DNA of 38,509 nt, from positions 1-38,509 of the forward strand of contig JACOYX010000018.1 of the NCBI GenBank assembly GCA_016181585.1. The letters are read 5' to 3'. Within the stretch, counting starts at the first letter, position 1. Each line of letters begins with the position of its first letter. The position numbers were made by a program, and so were the translations under genes. The notes under the pieces were generated by a model. It was not told where the DNA came from, made no database searches, and saw nothing but the letters and a program-made list of their open reading frames with translations. This DNA is from Candidatus Sungiibacteriota bacterium (GTDB lineage: Bacteria; Patescibacteriota; Minisyncoccia; Sungbacterales; HO2-52-23). Shown piece by piece: positions 9,152 to 20,109 of the stretch.

Positions 9152-10077
9152 TATTTGTTTTTCACGGCAAAGACACCTACCACAGTCGCCGCGCTTTAAA
9201 CGCGCACATTCGAGAATATCAAAATAACAACGGTTCAGCGCTGAATATGCACCGGATCGATTGTGAAGAAGAAGGTGTTGGCGATATAAAAAATCTGTGC
9301 GGCGCTGAATCTCTTTTTTCCGCAAAAAAACTAATTATTGCGGAAAACTTTTTGCATAACGGCGCGGAATTCGAAAATATTTTGCCGTCCGTTTCGGCTA
9401 TAGCCGAAACTTCCGATACGACTCTTTTTTTGTGGGAGCGGGCGATTGGCAAGGATTTGAAAAAAAAGTTTTCTAAATTATTTGCCGCGGCGAAGGTAGA
9501 GGAATTTGAAGAATATACGGTAGCGGAGAAACAGAAATTTATTGAAAGTGAAGCAGAAAAACGCGGCATCGTGCTCTCGCGGGAGGAGAGGGAACGGCTT
9601 TTTTTGTGCCGCGATGCATGGGGAATCATAAACACGCTTGACATGCTGATGCTTGGGCGTGATCAAGAGAATGGTAAGGGCGCCGCACTTCCTTTACAAA
9701 TTTTTGCGCTGGGCGATACGTTCCATTCCGCAAGCCCGGGCAGAGCGCTTTCGACGCTATTTGATCTTATTCGCCAAGGGGAAGATGATTTTGGCGTGTT
9801 TGGATATATTTCCGGCCACACCAGAACACTCCTAATTGTGAAAGCATTTGCGGAAATGCGCGAGCCGCTGCCCGCTTCTTTCGGCATACATCCTTTTGTA
9901 ATTAAAAAAACAGCGGCCATTGCGCGCAATGTGCCGATCAGCGAAGTTATTCGTTCATATACTTCTTTTTTTGAAGAAGATGTGCGCATAAAAACCGGCC
10001 TTACCAATCCACAGCACGCTTTGGCATCCATGCTTTGCTCGCGCGCTTTGAGGGGTTTGTTGCCAAATAGCCTGTGA
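9148..10077 (+). CDS. holA: DNA polymerase III delta subunit-like
   Basis: MIFVFHGKDTYHSRRAL start overlapping mutM stop (ATGA); HolA-like fold pattern LFSAKKLIIAENF, FDLIRQGEDDFGVFGYISGHTRTLL. Confidence 0.75.
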   Translation: MIFVFHGKDTYHSRRALNAHIREYQNNNGSALNMHRIDCEEEGVGDIKNLCGAESLFSAKKLIIAENFLHNGAEFENILPSVSAIAETSDTTLFLWERAIGKDLKKKFSKLFAAAKVEEFEEYTVAEKQKFIESEAEKRGIVLSREERERLFLCRDAWGIINTLDMLMLGRDQENGKGAALPLQIFALGDTFHSASPGRALSTLFDLIRQGEDDFGVFGYISGHTRTLLIVKAFAEMREPLPASFGIHPFVIKKTAAIARNVPISEVIRSYTSFFEEDVRIKTGLTNPQHALASMLCSRALRGLLPNSL

Positions 10078-10083
10078 AGTAAT

Positions 10084-10118
10084 AAAAATACCTCCGACTT
10101 AAGGAGGTATTTTTATTG
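10084..10118. terminator. Bidirectional terminator between convergent holA and rpsT
   Basis: aaaaatacctccgacttaaggaggtattttt. Confidence 0.8.
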
Positions 10119-10119
10119 T

Positions 10120-10383
10120 TTATTTTTTGGGCTGAATAAGTTTGGTAAGGCGCGATTTCAAACGGCTTGCTTTGTTGGGTTTGATGACATGAGTTTTGGC
10201 CGCCTTGTCCAATGCTTTATATAGTGCGGAAAGTTTCGCCGCGGCTTCCGACCCACTACCTGCTTCGACGAGCGTGCGCACGATTTTAACCGCCTCTTTA
10301 TAGGCATCTTTTCTTTTAATGTTTTGTGCGCGGCGCCGGACCGACTGGCGCAGAGCTTTTTTCGCTGATTTGGTAATAGGCAT
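10120..10383 (-). CDS. rpsT: 30S ribosomal protein S20
   Basis: MPITKSAKKALRQSVRRRAQNIKRKDAYKEAVK...LDKAAKTHVIKPNKASRLKSRLTKLI. Confidence 0.95.
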   Translation of the reverse strand: MPITKSAKKALRQSVRRRAQNIKRKDAYKEAVKIVRTLVEAGSGSEAAAKLSALYKALDKAAKTHVIKPNKASRLKSRLTKLIQPKK

Positions 10384-10459
10384 AGTTTTTTAAGTGTAGC
10401 TTAATTTAATAAAAAAGTCAAAAATAAAACCCATTCTGATATTCAGGAATGGGTTTTGG

Positions 10460-11674
10460 TTATTTCGCGATATAAAACTGCGGATGACAGCGGTCACACA
10501 CGGTTTTTGCTTTTATGAGATGTTTTTTCACTTCAGGGTCCATATCTACCCAGTTGGTATGAACCCGAACGCGGGGGCAGGAAGGTTCAGGGCATACCGC
10601 ATTAATGAGTTGTGCCGGTAGTTCGATCGGTCTCGAGAAATATCCCGATACCCAAACGGATTGCTGTTCCGCGAGGATTGTTCGTATGTCGAGCGTTGGC
10701 ACGAAAATCAGTTTTAGAAGCGCCATGCGCACAAAAAAACCATTGTCCGCTTGTTCATAGTGGATAAACCGCGAATCCATTAAATCAATTTTTTCCGGAT
10801 ATTCTTGATTTGCGGGGAGCGGATGCAGAAACCAGGAATCAGTTCTTGCGTATTTGCGAATACTCGCGCCGTACACTCTGATGTAGTGTTCGATTTGTTT
10901 TTTGCTTAACCTTTTTCCTTTTCGGAGGTTGTCCTGAATGCGTGTTATGTACCAATAATCCACCAAGGCGGCGATGTCTCGCGGGTTTATGATTTTTTCA
11001 ACAGAGATTTTATTGGTGTCTATTTCAGAAAAAACCCAATCAGGAACATTTTCTTCCTCTGGTCCCACGAGGAAAACTTTGCCGCCAAATTGCGAAAGCC
11101 CGATAAGATTCGAATGAATGGTGCGGCTATGTGACAGATCGCCGACCAGCGCCAGCGTAAGTTCTCCGTTCATGAATCGCAGTTTGTCCCGTCTCCAGAT
11201 GGTGTAAGGATCGACCAGAGCTTGTGTTGAATGTTGTCTACTGCCACTTCCGCCATCAATAACAACAGTTGCAAGTCCGTATTCCTCAGCCGCTTCTGCC
11301 ATTTTTTTTGCGGCATAGTCGTCTTTGTCATCGCGGATGATGATGCAATCACAGCGCGGGCCGTGTATGCGGAGCGTGCTTCGGTGGGTTTCCCCTTTGG
11401 CGGCAGATGAAAATTCAAGCGGGTTTGTTTTTACTTCTCCGCCCATTGTTTCTATCGCGTCTTCAAACGAGCCGATGGTGCGCGTGCTTGCGCCGGAGTA
11501 GAGAATTCTAAATCGAAACGCTTCGCCGTTTGCTTTTTTAAGAAGATACATGAGCGATAAGCGTTTTACAGGATCGTTGTATATTGCCCGCAACTCTTCT
11601 GCGGTTCGGAAAATTTCCAAAAAATCTAGAAAGCCGAAATCTTTGGCGCTGGTGATATGGCGAAGTTCTGCCAT
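10460..11674 (-). CDS. pyrB: Aspartate carbamoyltransferase-like protein with C-terminal PyrI-type zinc motif
   Basis: STRTIGSFEDA, HSTQALVDPYTI, VGDLSHSRTIHSNL, HPLP, QADNGFFVRMALL; C-terminal CPEPSC...CDRC. Confidence 0.85.
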   Translation of the reverse strand: MAELRHITSAKDFGFLDFLEIFRTAEELRAIYNDPVKRLSLMYLLKKANGEAFRFRILYSGASTRTIGSFEDAIETMGGEVKTNPLEFSSAAKGETHRSTLRIHGPRCDCIIIRDDKDDYAAKKMAEAAEEYGLATVVIDGGSGSRQHSTQALVDPYTIWRRDKLRFMNGELTLALVGDLSHSRTIHSNLIGLSQFGGKVFLVGPEEENVPDWVFSEIDTNKISVEKIINPRDIAALVDYWYITRIQDNLRKGKRLSKKQIEHYIRVYGASIRKYARTDSWFLHPLPANQEYPEKIDLMDSRFIHYEQADNGFFVRMALLKLIFVPTLDIRTILAEQQSVWVSGYFSRPIELPAQLINAVCPEPSCPRVRVHTNWVDMDPEVKKHLIKAKTVCDRCHPQFYIAK

Positions 11675-11711
11675 TGTGCCTCCTTTTCTTGTGGTAAGAG
11701 CCTCACGAGTT

Positions 11712-13667
<1,956 letters not shown>

Positions 13668-13725
13668 TTTATTTTAAACATGCTTAACCACACGCAGTTT
13701 TTTTATGTGTACACTGGGGTTATAT

Positions 13726-13977
13726 ATGTCTAGTGTGGAAAAGAAATACCGATTGCAAGTGGATTTTGGCGAGGAACCATATATAGAGCTATGTGTTTTG
13801 GAGAAGCAATCAGGTAATACTTCAAAGGCGGATGTCATAAGCGATGCGCTGGGTGTTTATAAATGGGCGCTAAAAGAAGTGCGTGCGGGTAGTAGGATTC
13901 TTATAGAAAGAAAAAAAGATGATGGACAAAAGGAAACAGAAGAAGTAGAGTTTCCTTTTATAAAATCAAAACTCTAG
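13726..13977 (+). CDS. Small hypothetical protein, possibly ribbon-helix-helix-like
   Basis: MSSVEKKYRLQVDFGEEPYIELCVLEKQSGNTSKADVISDALGVYKWALKEV; followed by gccgagttatctcggc terminator. Confidence 0.5.
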   Translation: MSSVEKKYRLQVDFGEEPYIELCVLEKQSGNTSKADVISDALGVYKWALKEVRAGSRILIERKKDDGQKETEEVEFPFIKSKL

Positions 13978-14033
13978 AATTTGCCGAGTTATCTCGGCTT
14001 TTTATTTTTTTAAAAAACCGGTACGATAAATGT

Positions 14034-14615
14034 ATGATTGCATCACTCGAAGGAATAGTTGAATTAAAAGGCGAAAAATTTCTTGTTTTAAACGTTTCCG
14101 GTGTCGGCTACAAAGTTTTTGCCAATATTGATACGCTTCAAAAAATACCAGAAAAAGGAGTAAAAGTCAAATTATGGACACATCAGCATGTGCGGGAAGA
14201 TGCGATATCGCTCTACGGATTTTTATATTTTGCAGAGCTTGATTTATTCGAAACACTCATCGGAATTTCTGGTATTGGACCAAAAGGGGCGCTGGGTGTT
14301 TTGGGAGTAGCGCCGGTGGATACTTTAAAAAAAGCGATTGCCGCAGGCGATACGTCGTATTTGACGCGTGTTTCGGGAATAGGAAAAAAAATGGCGGAAA
14401 AAATTGTTTTGGAGCTTCGCGAGAAAATGGCTGGGCGCGGCATTTCGGTGGATGCGCCGGAACTGCAGTCGGAAGCCGATGCGCTTGAGGCGCTGGTAGC
14501 GCTTGGGTATACACAGCGCGATGCGAGGGAGGCTTTAAATATGGTTTCGGGAGAGATTACAGAAGTGGGGGAACGCGTGAGACAGGCGTTGAAGAAATTG
14601 GGGAAATCGAGGTGA
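14034..14615 (+). CDS. ruvA: Holliday junction helicase subunit RuvA
   Basis: MIASLEGIVELK, HhH GIGPKGALGVL and GIGKKMAEKIVLELREKM, C-terminal UBA-like ALVALGYTQRDAREAL. Confidence 0.95.
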   Translation: MIASLEGIVELKGEKFLVLNVSGVGYKVFANIDTLQKIPEKGVKVKLWTHQHVREDAISLYGFLYFAELDLFETLIGISGIGPKGALGVLGVAPVDTLKKAIAAGDTSYLTRVSGIGKKMAEKIVLELREKMAGRGISVDAPELQSEADALEALVALGYTQRDAREALNMVSGEITEVGERVRQALKKLGKSR

Positions 14616-14638
14616 TGGAATAATTATAAAAATTGAGA

Positions 14639-15535
14639 ATGACTTATTCATTTCTACAATCCCTCGAATGGGAGAATATACAAAAAAAACTGGGGAGAAA
14701 AACATGGAGAGTTGGCGGGTGTTTAATTATTGAACATTGTCTTCCATTCGGTTTTAAATATCTCTACGCTCCGCGCCCTGATATTGCGGACGAGGACAAG
14801 TTTTTTTATTCGGCGGCAGAGATAGCGGGAAAAGGAGGGCATGTTTTTTTAAAAATAGATCCGGTGAGTCCGGTGGTTTTTAAAAATAAAATAGCGGCGC
14901 ATTCTTTTCAACCGCGCGATACGATTATATGCGATCTTCAAAAAAGCGAACCGGAACTTCTTGCGGCCATGCATGAAAAAACGCGCTACAACATCCATCT
15001 GGCGGAAAGAAAAGGGGTACACATCAAGAATCATGAATCAAGAATCATGAATCAAGGGGAAGCGCAAGAAATATTTTGTAATTTACTAAACGAAACGGCA
15101 AAGCGAGACAGGTTTCATCTTCATCCGCCGCGTTACTACAAAGTTCTTTTAGAGATACGTTCCGAATGTTTCTCTAATGAACTTTTTTTTGCGGAGTATC
15201 AAAATAGGCCTATTGCCGCAGCGCTTATCAATTTCTATCGAAGTGAGACTTCAATAGATGGTGGTACGGCGACTTATCTTCACGGCGCCTCAAGCTCGGA
15301 ACAGCGAAACCTTATGGCACCTCACCTTCTGCACTGGGAGGTTATGCGAAGAGCAAAACAGATGGGGTTTTTGCAATATGACTTCTGGGGCGTGGACGAG
15401 AAGCGCTGGCCGGGGGTTACGCGGTTTAAGCGCGGGTTTGGCGGCAAGGAAATGATATATCCCGATTCTTTTGATATTATATATAGAAAGAGGTACTATA
15501 CACTCTATTCTTTGGCCCGCGCATATAGGAAGTAA
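14639..15535 (+). CDS. FemAB/GNAT-fold peptidoglycan bridge peptidyltransferase-like
   Basis: KTRYNIHLAERKGV, TAKRDRFHLHPPRYYKVL, GATYLHGASSSEQRNLMAPHLLHWEVMRRAKQMGFLQYDFWGV. Confidence 0.85.
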   Translation: MTYSFLQSLEWENIQKKLGRKTWRVGGCLIIEHCLPFGFKYLYAPRPDIADEDKFFYSAAEIAGKGGHVFLKIDPVSPVVFKNKIAAHSFQPRDTIICDLQKSEPELLAAMHEKTRYNIHLAERKGVHIKNHESRIMNQGEAQEIFCNLLNETAKRDRFHLHPPRYYKVLLEIRSECFSNELFFAEYQNRPIAAALINFYRSETSIDGGTATYLHGASSSEQRNLMAPHLLHWEVMRRAKQMGFLQYDFWGVDEKRWPGVTRFKRGFGGKEMIYPDSFDIIYRKRYYTLYSLARAYRK

Positions 15536-15540
15536 CGGTC

Positions 15541-16830
15541 ATGGCTATAATCATAAAAAAAGTAATTCCTCTTTTTCTTTTTTCTGCGCTTCAACCGGCG
15601 TATCATTTTCTGCTCGCGTTTTTTTCAACGCTTTGGTACGGTTTTCCTTCGCGAAATCTGGTAGTAATCGGTGTGACCGGCACCAAAGGCAAAACCTCGG
15701 TTGTGGAACTTTTGCATGCTGTTTTTTCCGAAGCGGGGTATGCGACTGCATCGCAGTCTTCCTATGCTTTTCGCATTAAGGATAGCGAAACCAAAAATGA
15801 CAAAAAAATGACTATGCCGGGGCGTTTTTTTGTGCAAAAGTTTTTGCGCGATGCGAAAAAAGCGAAGTGCCGGTTTGTGATTTTGGAAGTCACTTCGGAG
15901 GGAATCAGGCAGTATCGGCATCGCTTTATTAATTTTCACGCGGCTGTTGTGACCAACATTGCGCCGGAGCATATCGAGTCGCATGGAGGGTTTGAGCCCT
16001 ATGTCCGCGCTAAGCTCGATCTTTTTATGCGCCTGCCTCATGATGGTTTTGCAGTCATAAATGCGGACGATAATGAGTGTCCTCGATTTTTAGCGGCTAC
16101 CAGCGCAAAAAAAGTTTTTTACGGGAAAGAAAAAGTAGAGTTTTCCGGAAAAAAAACTTTGGTGAAAGACATCGAGGCGGGCGAAAAAGGGATCGAGTTT
16201 TCAATAGACGGCAAAGCAGTGACATCTCCGCTGAAAGGGGAATTCAATGCATATAATTTGCTTGCGGCATATACTGCGGCCGCGGTTTTTCATGTATCTC
16301 CTGAAAAAATTATTTCCGCATTCGAAAAATTTAAAGGAGTTCCGGGAAGGATGGAGTATGTATTACACGATCCTTTTCATGTGGTGGTGGATTACGCGCA
16401 TACGCCGGATTCGCTTAAAAGCGTGTATTCATTTTTAAATTCGCAGAAAAAAGGAAAAATGATTTGCGTGCTTGGATCCGCAGGAGGCGGACGCGACAAA
16501 TGGAAGCGTCCCGAGTTCGGAAAAATTGCCGGGGAATTTTGCGATGAAATTATATTAACCAACGAAGACTCCTACGATGAAGATTCTCAAAAAATTCTCG
16601 AGGAGATTGCGGCGGGATTACCCGCAACGCGAATCATGAAGTATAAAAACATACTTGATCGCCGCGGAGCGATTCATGACGCCCTAATGTTAGCAAAACC
16701 CGGCGATACGGTAGTTATAACCGGCAAAGGATCGGAGCCGTGGATCATGGGTTCCAATGGCGCTAAAACCCCATGGGACGATCGGGAAGCGGTGAGGGAA
16801 GAATCCCAAAAAATTGACGTGAAAAAATAA
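15541..16830 (+). CDS. Mur ligase, MurE-like
   Basis: GVTGTKGKTSVVELL, EVTSEGIRQYRH, NIAPEHIESHG, GVPGRMEYV, VDYAHTPDSL, GKGSEPW. Confidence 0.88.
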   Translation: MAIIIKKVIPLFLFSALQPAYHFLLAFFSTLWYGFPSRNLVVIGVTGTKGKTSVVELLHAVFSEAGYATASQSSYAFRIKDSETKNDKKMTMPGRFFVQKFLRDAKKAKCRFVILEVTSEGIRQYRHRFINFHAAVVTNIAPEHIESHGGFEPYVRAKLDLFMRLPHDGFAVINADDNECPRFLAATSAKKVFYGKEKVEFSGKKTLVKDIEAGEKGIEFSIDGKAVTSPLKGEFNAYNLLAAYTAAAVFHVSPEKIISAFEKFKGVPGRMEYVLHDPFHVVVDYAHTPDSLKSVYSFLNSQKKGKMICVLGSAGGGRDKWKRPEFGKIAGEFCDEIILTNEDSYDEDSQKILEEIAAGLPATRIMKYKNILDRRGAIHDALMLAKPGDTVVITGKGSEPWIMGSNGAKTPWDDREAVREESQKIDVKK

Positions 16831-16872
16831 AAAACCTACTCTAGCGGTAGGTCTTTATATGGGAGGCAACTA

Positions 16873-17607
16873 ATGTTGCTTAAATCATTTGAGGGAAATT
16901 TGGAAGCTGTACGGGAAATGGCGAAGCATCAAATGGGAACGATTAATCCTTCGGAATTGGGAAGATCGATGACGCAATCATTTATTGTGGAATTTCGGGC
17001 GGCACTTCACGGCCAGCCCATACATCGTGGTGTATTTCCGGAGTCAAAAGAAGTGGAGCTCGTCCATGTAGGTAAATTGCTTCGAAATAAAAATGTTCTT
17101 ACCTTTGTTCCCTACGATGAATTGCGCAAGGATGCGGCGGAACGAATATGTAAACTTGGGACATTTTTAAGGAAATGGCTCAAAAGTGAGCATTCAAATT
17201 TTTTGGGCGCATTTACATGGGGTACGGTTTTTTATAAGTCACGTCTCCATTTTGGCCCCGCATTTTTGCCGTGTTACGACATGTTGGTGCATCTCGGAAT
17301 AGATATTCTTGGGCGGTTAATGAAAAAAGATAAAATGCTCAAACGCATTTCCCTCGAAAAATGCGAAGAAGCCTTTTGTTTATATATACACGATGCGATT
17401 GCTTCGGGATGCGGAATCGAAATTGAATGGCTAGGAGTTATTAAACCCGATTTTTCTCTTGAGATTGATGCGCGGTTTGAGGAAGAATTGAAGATTTTAC
17501 ATAATCCGCCGCCCGTAGCGAAGGATCCCGACTTCTTTTTTTCTGATCTCAAAACAGGATCACTTCCGCGGTTTTCACACGGAGGACTGGTAACAAAGAA
17601 ACATTAA
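16873..17607 (+). CDS. Hypothetical protein
   Basis: 244-aa ORF between terminators (16833-16858; 17609-17637), no confidently recognised domain. Confidence 0.6.
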   Translation: MLLKSFEGNLEAVREMAKHQMGTINPSELGRSMTQSFIVEFRAALHGQPIHRGVFPESKEVELVHVGKLLRNKNVLTFVPYDELRKDAAERICKLGTFLRKWLKSEHSNFLGAFTWGTVFYKSRLHFGPAFLPCYDMLVHLGIDILGRLMKKDKMLKRISLEKCEEAFCLYIHDAIASGCGIEIEWLGVIKPDFSLEIDARFEEELKILHNPPPVAKDPDFFFSDLKTGSLPRFSHGGLVTKKH

Positions 17608-17608
17608 A

Positions 17609-17637
17609 AAACACACGCGGGCCCCCGCGTGTTTTAT
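17609..17637 (+). terminator. Intrinsic terminator
   Basis: aacacacgcgggcccccgcgtgtttt. Confidence 0.75.
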
Positions 17638-17737
17638 TGTTGTGTTATTTGTAGCATATCTGTTGACGCCTCTTTGTATCTAAGGTATGGATGAAGCAGA
17701 TAGTGCATCTTTGACAATTGAATAAAAGGGAGATTTT

Positions 17738-20044
17738 ATGCACCAAAAAGAATTTTCACTGATGCTACACAGGATCATGGCGCGGACACGCGCTACTACT
17801 GAAATGCTGATTTTGCATCGCTCCGATATATTTGGGGCGTTTCTTACCGGGCTCGGACAAGAAGCCGTGGCCGCAGGCATTATGGGTGCATTGCTCGACA
17901 TGGGCATTGCCATGCAGTCGCTGAAAAACGGAGATCATCGAAACCAGTGGGCGCTTGCCGCGGGGCTGGATGAAATTACCAGAGTCTCGGGGCATAACCA
18001 CATGCTCGAGATTATGAAAAACCACTTGTGTAAGGCGACGAGCGCAAACAAAGGGTTAGATGGAAATATTCATTGGGGCTGTCTTGATTGCATGCTTTTG
18101 CCGTTCCTCTGTTCAGATATGGGGCGCTTGCCGCCGGTTATTTGCGGTATGGCGGAAGAAATTGCGCGGCGCGATACATGGCGCACAATGCCTGTGCGTG
18201 ACCGCCCGGTGGGTGTAGTATTTTTCGGAGAAGGTGCGGATTCGCAGGGTGTAGTGCATGAGACCAATGTCATGACTGCCGCTTCGAACTGCAAAAGAAG
18301 TGAAAAGGAAACTGCGCCATATTTGAAATATGGCGATCCACTGCTTCCGGTGTCGGGAGTGCTTCGCGGAACGCCGCTTGTCGAAATTGTGATGGTAAAT
18401 GAGCATTCTATTTATACCGATCCCGCGGATGAACATGGGCATTCAGACTTAGCCGCTAGAGCAAAGGGGTACGGCAATATGGCAGGCATCAACGTTGGTG
18501 GTGATGACGTGGAGGCGATATGTTCCGCGGGGCGTAGTGCGGTGTATTCGGCGCAAGAATTTGTGGCAACCCGCATGGTGGTGCATACCTATCGCCGCAC
18601 AGGTCACAACGAAGATATGATTCGCCGAAATCCCACTGTGCTTGAGGAGGCGCGTGAAGCGTTTCGCAAAGGCAATTGGGGACATGCGATTGACTGGGCG
18701 GATGGGAAGATTGAAGGAGTTGACCCCGAAATTTTTAGAGAAAAATGGAAACGTGAACCATTGCGCCTGCATCGCAAAAAATTAATCAGCGCCGGACTTG
18801 CTAGCGAGAAGGAACTTGATGAAATTATCTGTAGTGCGCGGGAAGAGGCGTGGGAACTTTATACAAAAGCAAAAGCGGAGCCCGATGTTACGCCGGAAGA
18901 TCATAAAAACCATACTTCTGTTTTGATGCCGTTTCCGCAGTGGACTTTGTCCGAAGAAAAGCCGAGGGTAGCTACCAAACATAAGCGGCTTGGATATAAC
19001 GATGCATATATAGAAATTTTAAGGGAGGTGCTTGAAAAGGACTGGCGGGTTACATTTTTTGGGCAAGATGTGCGTACGGGAGGCGTGCTGGTGCCTACAC
19101 GCAAACTCGCGGAACAATTTGGGCCACTGCGCGTATTTAATACGCCAATCACCGAGGAAGCCACGCATTCAAATGCCGCGGGTCGCTCGCTTGTGGGCGG
19201 TCGGCCGATTGTAGAGGTACAACAATTTGCCCCATTTTCCGCCGATGCGTTTGCTTCCATGCTCACAGTGGTTGCAAATAACTTCTACCAGAAAAACTTG
19301 AGGTTTCCGTTTATCAATATTTTCCATTGCGGTGTGGTACGCGACGGCGGCTCGGGGGAATATCATGAAATGATGCCAGAAGCCTTTATCACCGCGATGC
19401 AGGGTATCGTGGTAGTGGCGCCGGCGGATGCATATGATCTTATCGGTCTTATGCGCGCGGCGCATGAGTACGAAGGACCGGTGGCGGTGATTTTGCAGAT
19501 TCATGCGGCAAATAAAGATGAATTTGCATCAGATATTCCGGCGGAAAGCTATTGCATTCCTCTTGGGAAAGCAAAAGTAAAACGCGAGGGAAGCGATTTC
19601 ACTGTCATTGCATATGGCGCTTCCTGTGTCAGGACAGCGCTAAACGAAGCGGAAGAGCTGGCCAAAGAAAATATAAGTGTTGAAGTAATCGATATGCGCA
19701 CTGTCTGGCCGTTTGATCTCGATACCCTGCGGAGATCTATTAAAAAAACACGGAGGTTCACCGTATTTCAAGAAGACCGCGAATCGCGCGGAGTGGGGAA
19801 CACGCTTGTTTCCGCGCTTTTAAAGGGGAAGGACAGTGTACTTACTTATCTCAACATGGAATCGGTCGAGGTATTGGGCGCGCTTGACGTCCCTGCACCG
19901 ACCGCTCGTGCGCTTGTCTGGCATCGTTTGCCGTACGAGGTGGTCAATGTAGAAAAACTCGATCATAAAAACCGGCCGATCTGGAAACCCATTCATCGCT
20001 CGCCAAAGCTTGCGCGAATGATTAAGGTTTCGTGCGGCGCATAA
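17738..20044 (+). CDS. Fused alpha+beta E1 component of a 2-oxo acid (pyruvate-type) dehydrogenase
   Basis: Alpha-type TPP motif GEGADSQG...NVMTAA, YRRTGHNEDM loop; beta-half FGQDVRTGGV, TPITEEATHSNAAG, PADAYDLIGLMRAA, VIDMRTVWPFDLDTL. Confidence 0.9.
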   Translation: MHQKEFSLMLHRIMARTRATTEMLILHRSDIFGAFLTGLGQEAVAAGIMGALLDMGIAMQSLKNGDHRNQWALAAGLDEITRVSGHNHMLEIMKNHLCKATSANKGLDGNIHWGCLDCMLLPFLCSDMGRLPPVICGMAEEIARRDTWRTMPVRDRPVGVVFFGEGADSQGVVHETNVMTAASNCKRSEKETAPYLKYGDPLLPVSGVLRGTPLVEIVMVNEHSIYTDPADEHGHSDLAARAKGYGNMAGINVGGDDVEAICSAGRSAVYSAQEFVATRMVVHTYRRTGHNEDMIRRNPTVLEEAREAFRKGNWGHAIDWADGKIEGVDPEIFREKWKREPLRLHRKKLISAGLASEKELDEIICSAREEAWELYTKAKAEPDVTPEDHKNHTSVLMPFPQWTLSEEKPRVATKHKRLGYNDAYIEILREVLEKDWRVTFFGQDVRTGGVLVPTRKLAEQFGPLRVFNTPITEEATHSNAAGRSLVGGRPIVEVQQFAPFSADAFASMLTVVANNFYQKNLRFPFINIFHCGVVRDGGSGEYHEMMPEAFITAMQGIVVVAPADAYDLIGLMRAAHEYEGPVAVILQIHAANKDEFASDIPAESYCIPLGKAKVKREGSDFTVIAYGASCVRTALNEAEELAKENISVEVIDMRTVWPFDLDTLRRSIKKTRRFTVFQEDRESRGVGNTLVSALLKGKDSVLTYLNMESVEVLGALDVPAPTARALVWHRLPYEVVNVEKLDHKNRPIWKPIHRSPKLARMIKVSCGA

Positions 20045-20109
20045 CAATAAAAAGCTTAGCTTACTCGCTCGAGGCTAAGCTTTTTTAAACCAAAGAAGAG
20101 GAGATACCG

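Noticed and set aside
16833-16858. Additional family A copy (acctact...gtaggtct)
   Set aside because: Shares only the short cctac/gtagg stem and is adequately explained as the Mur ligase terminator
16873-17607. HU/IHF-like DNA-binding domain in the hypothetical protein
   Set aside because: Only a vague GCGIEIEWLGVIKPDF resemblance; insufficient to assign
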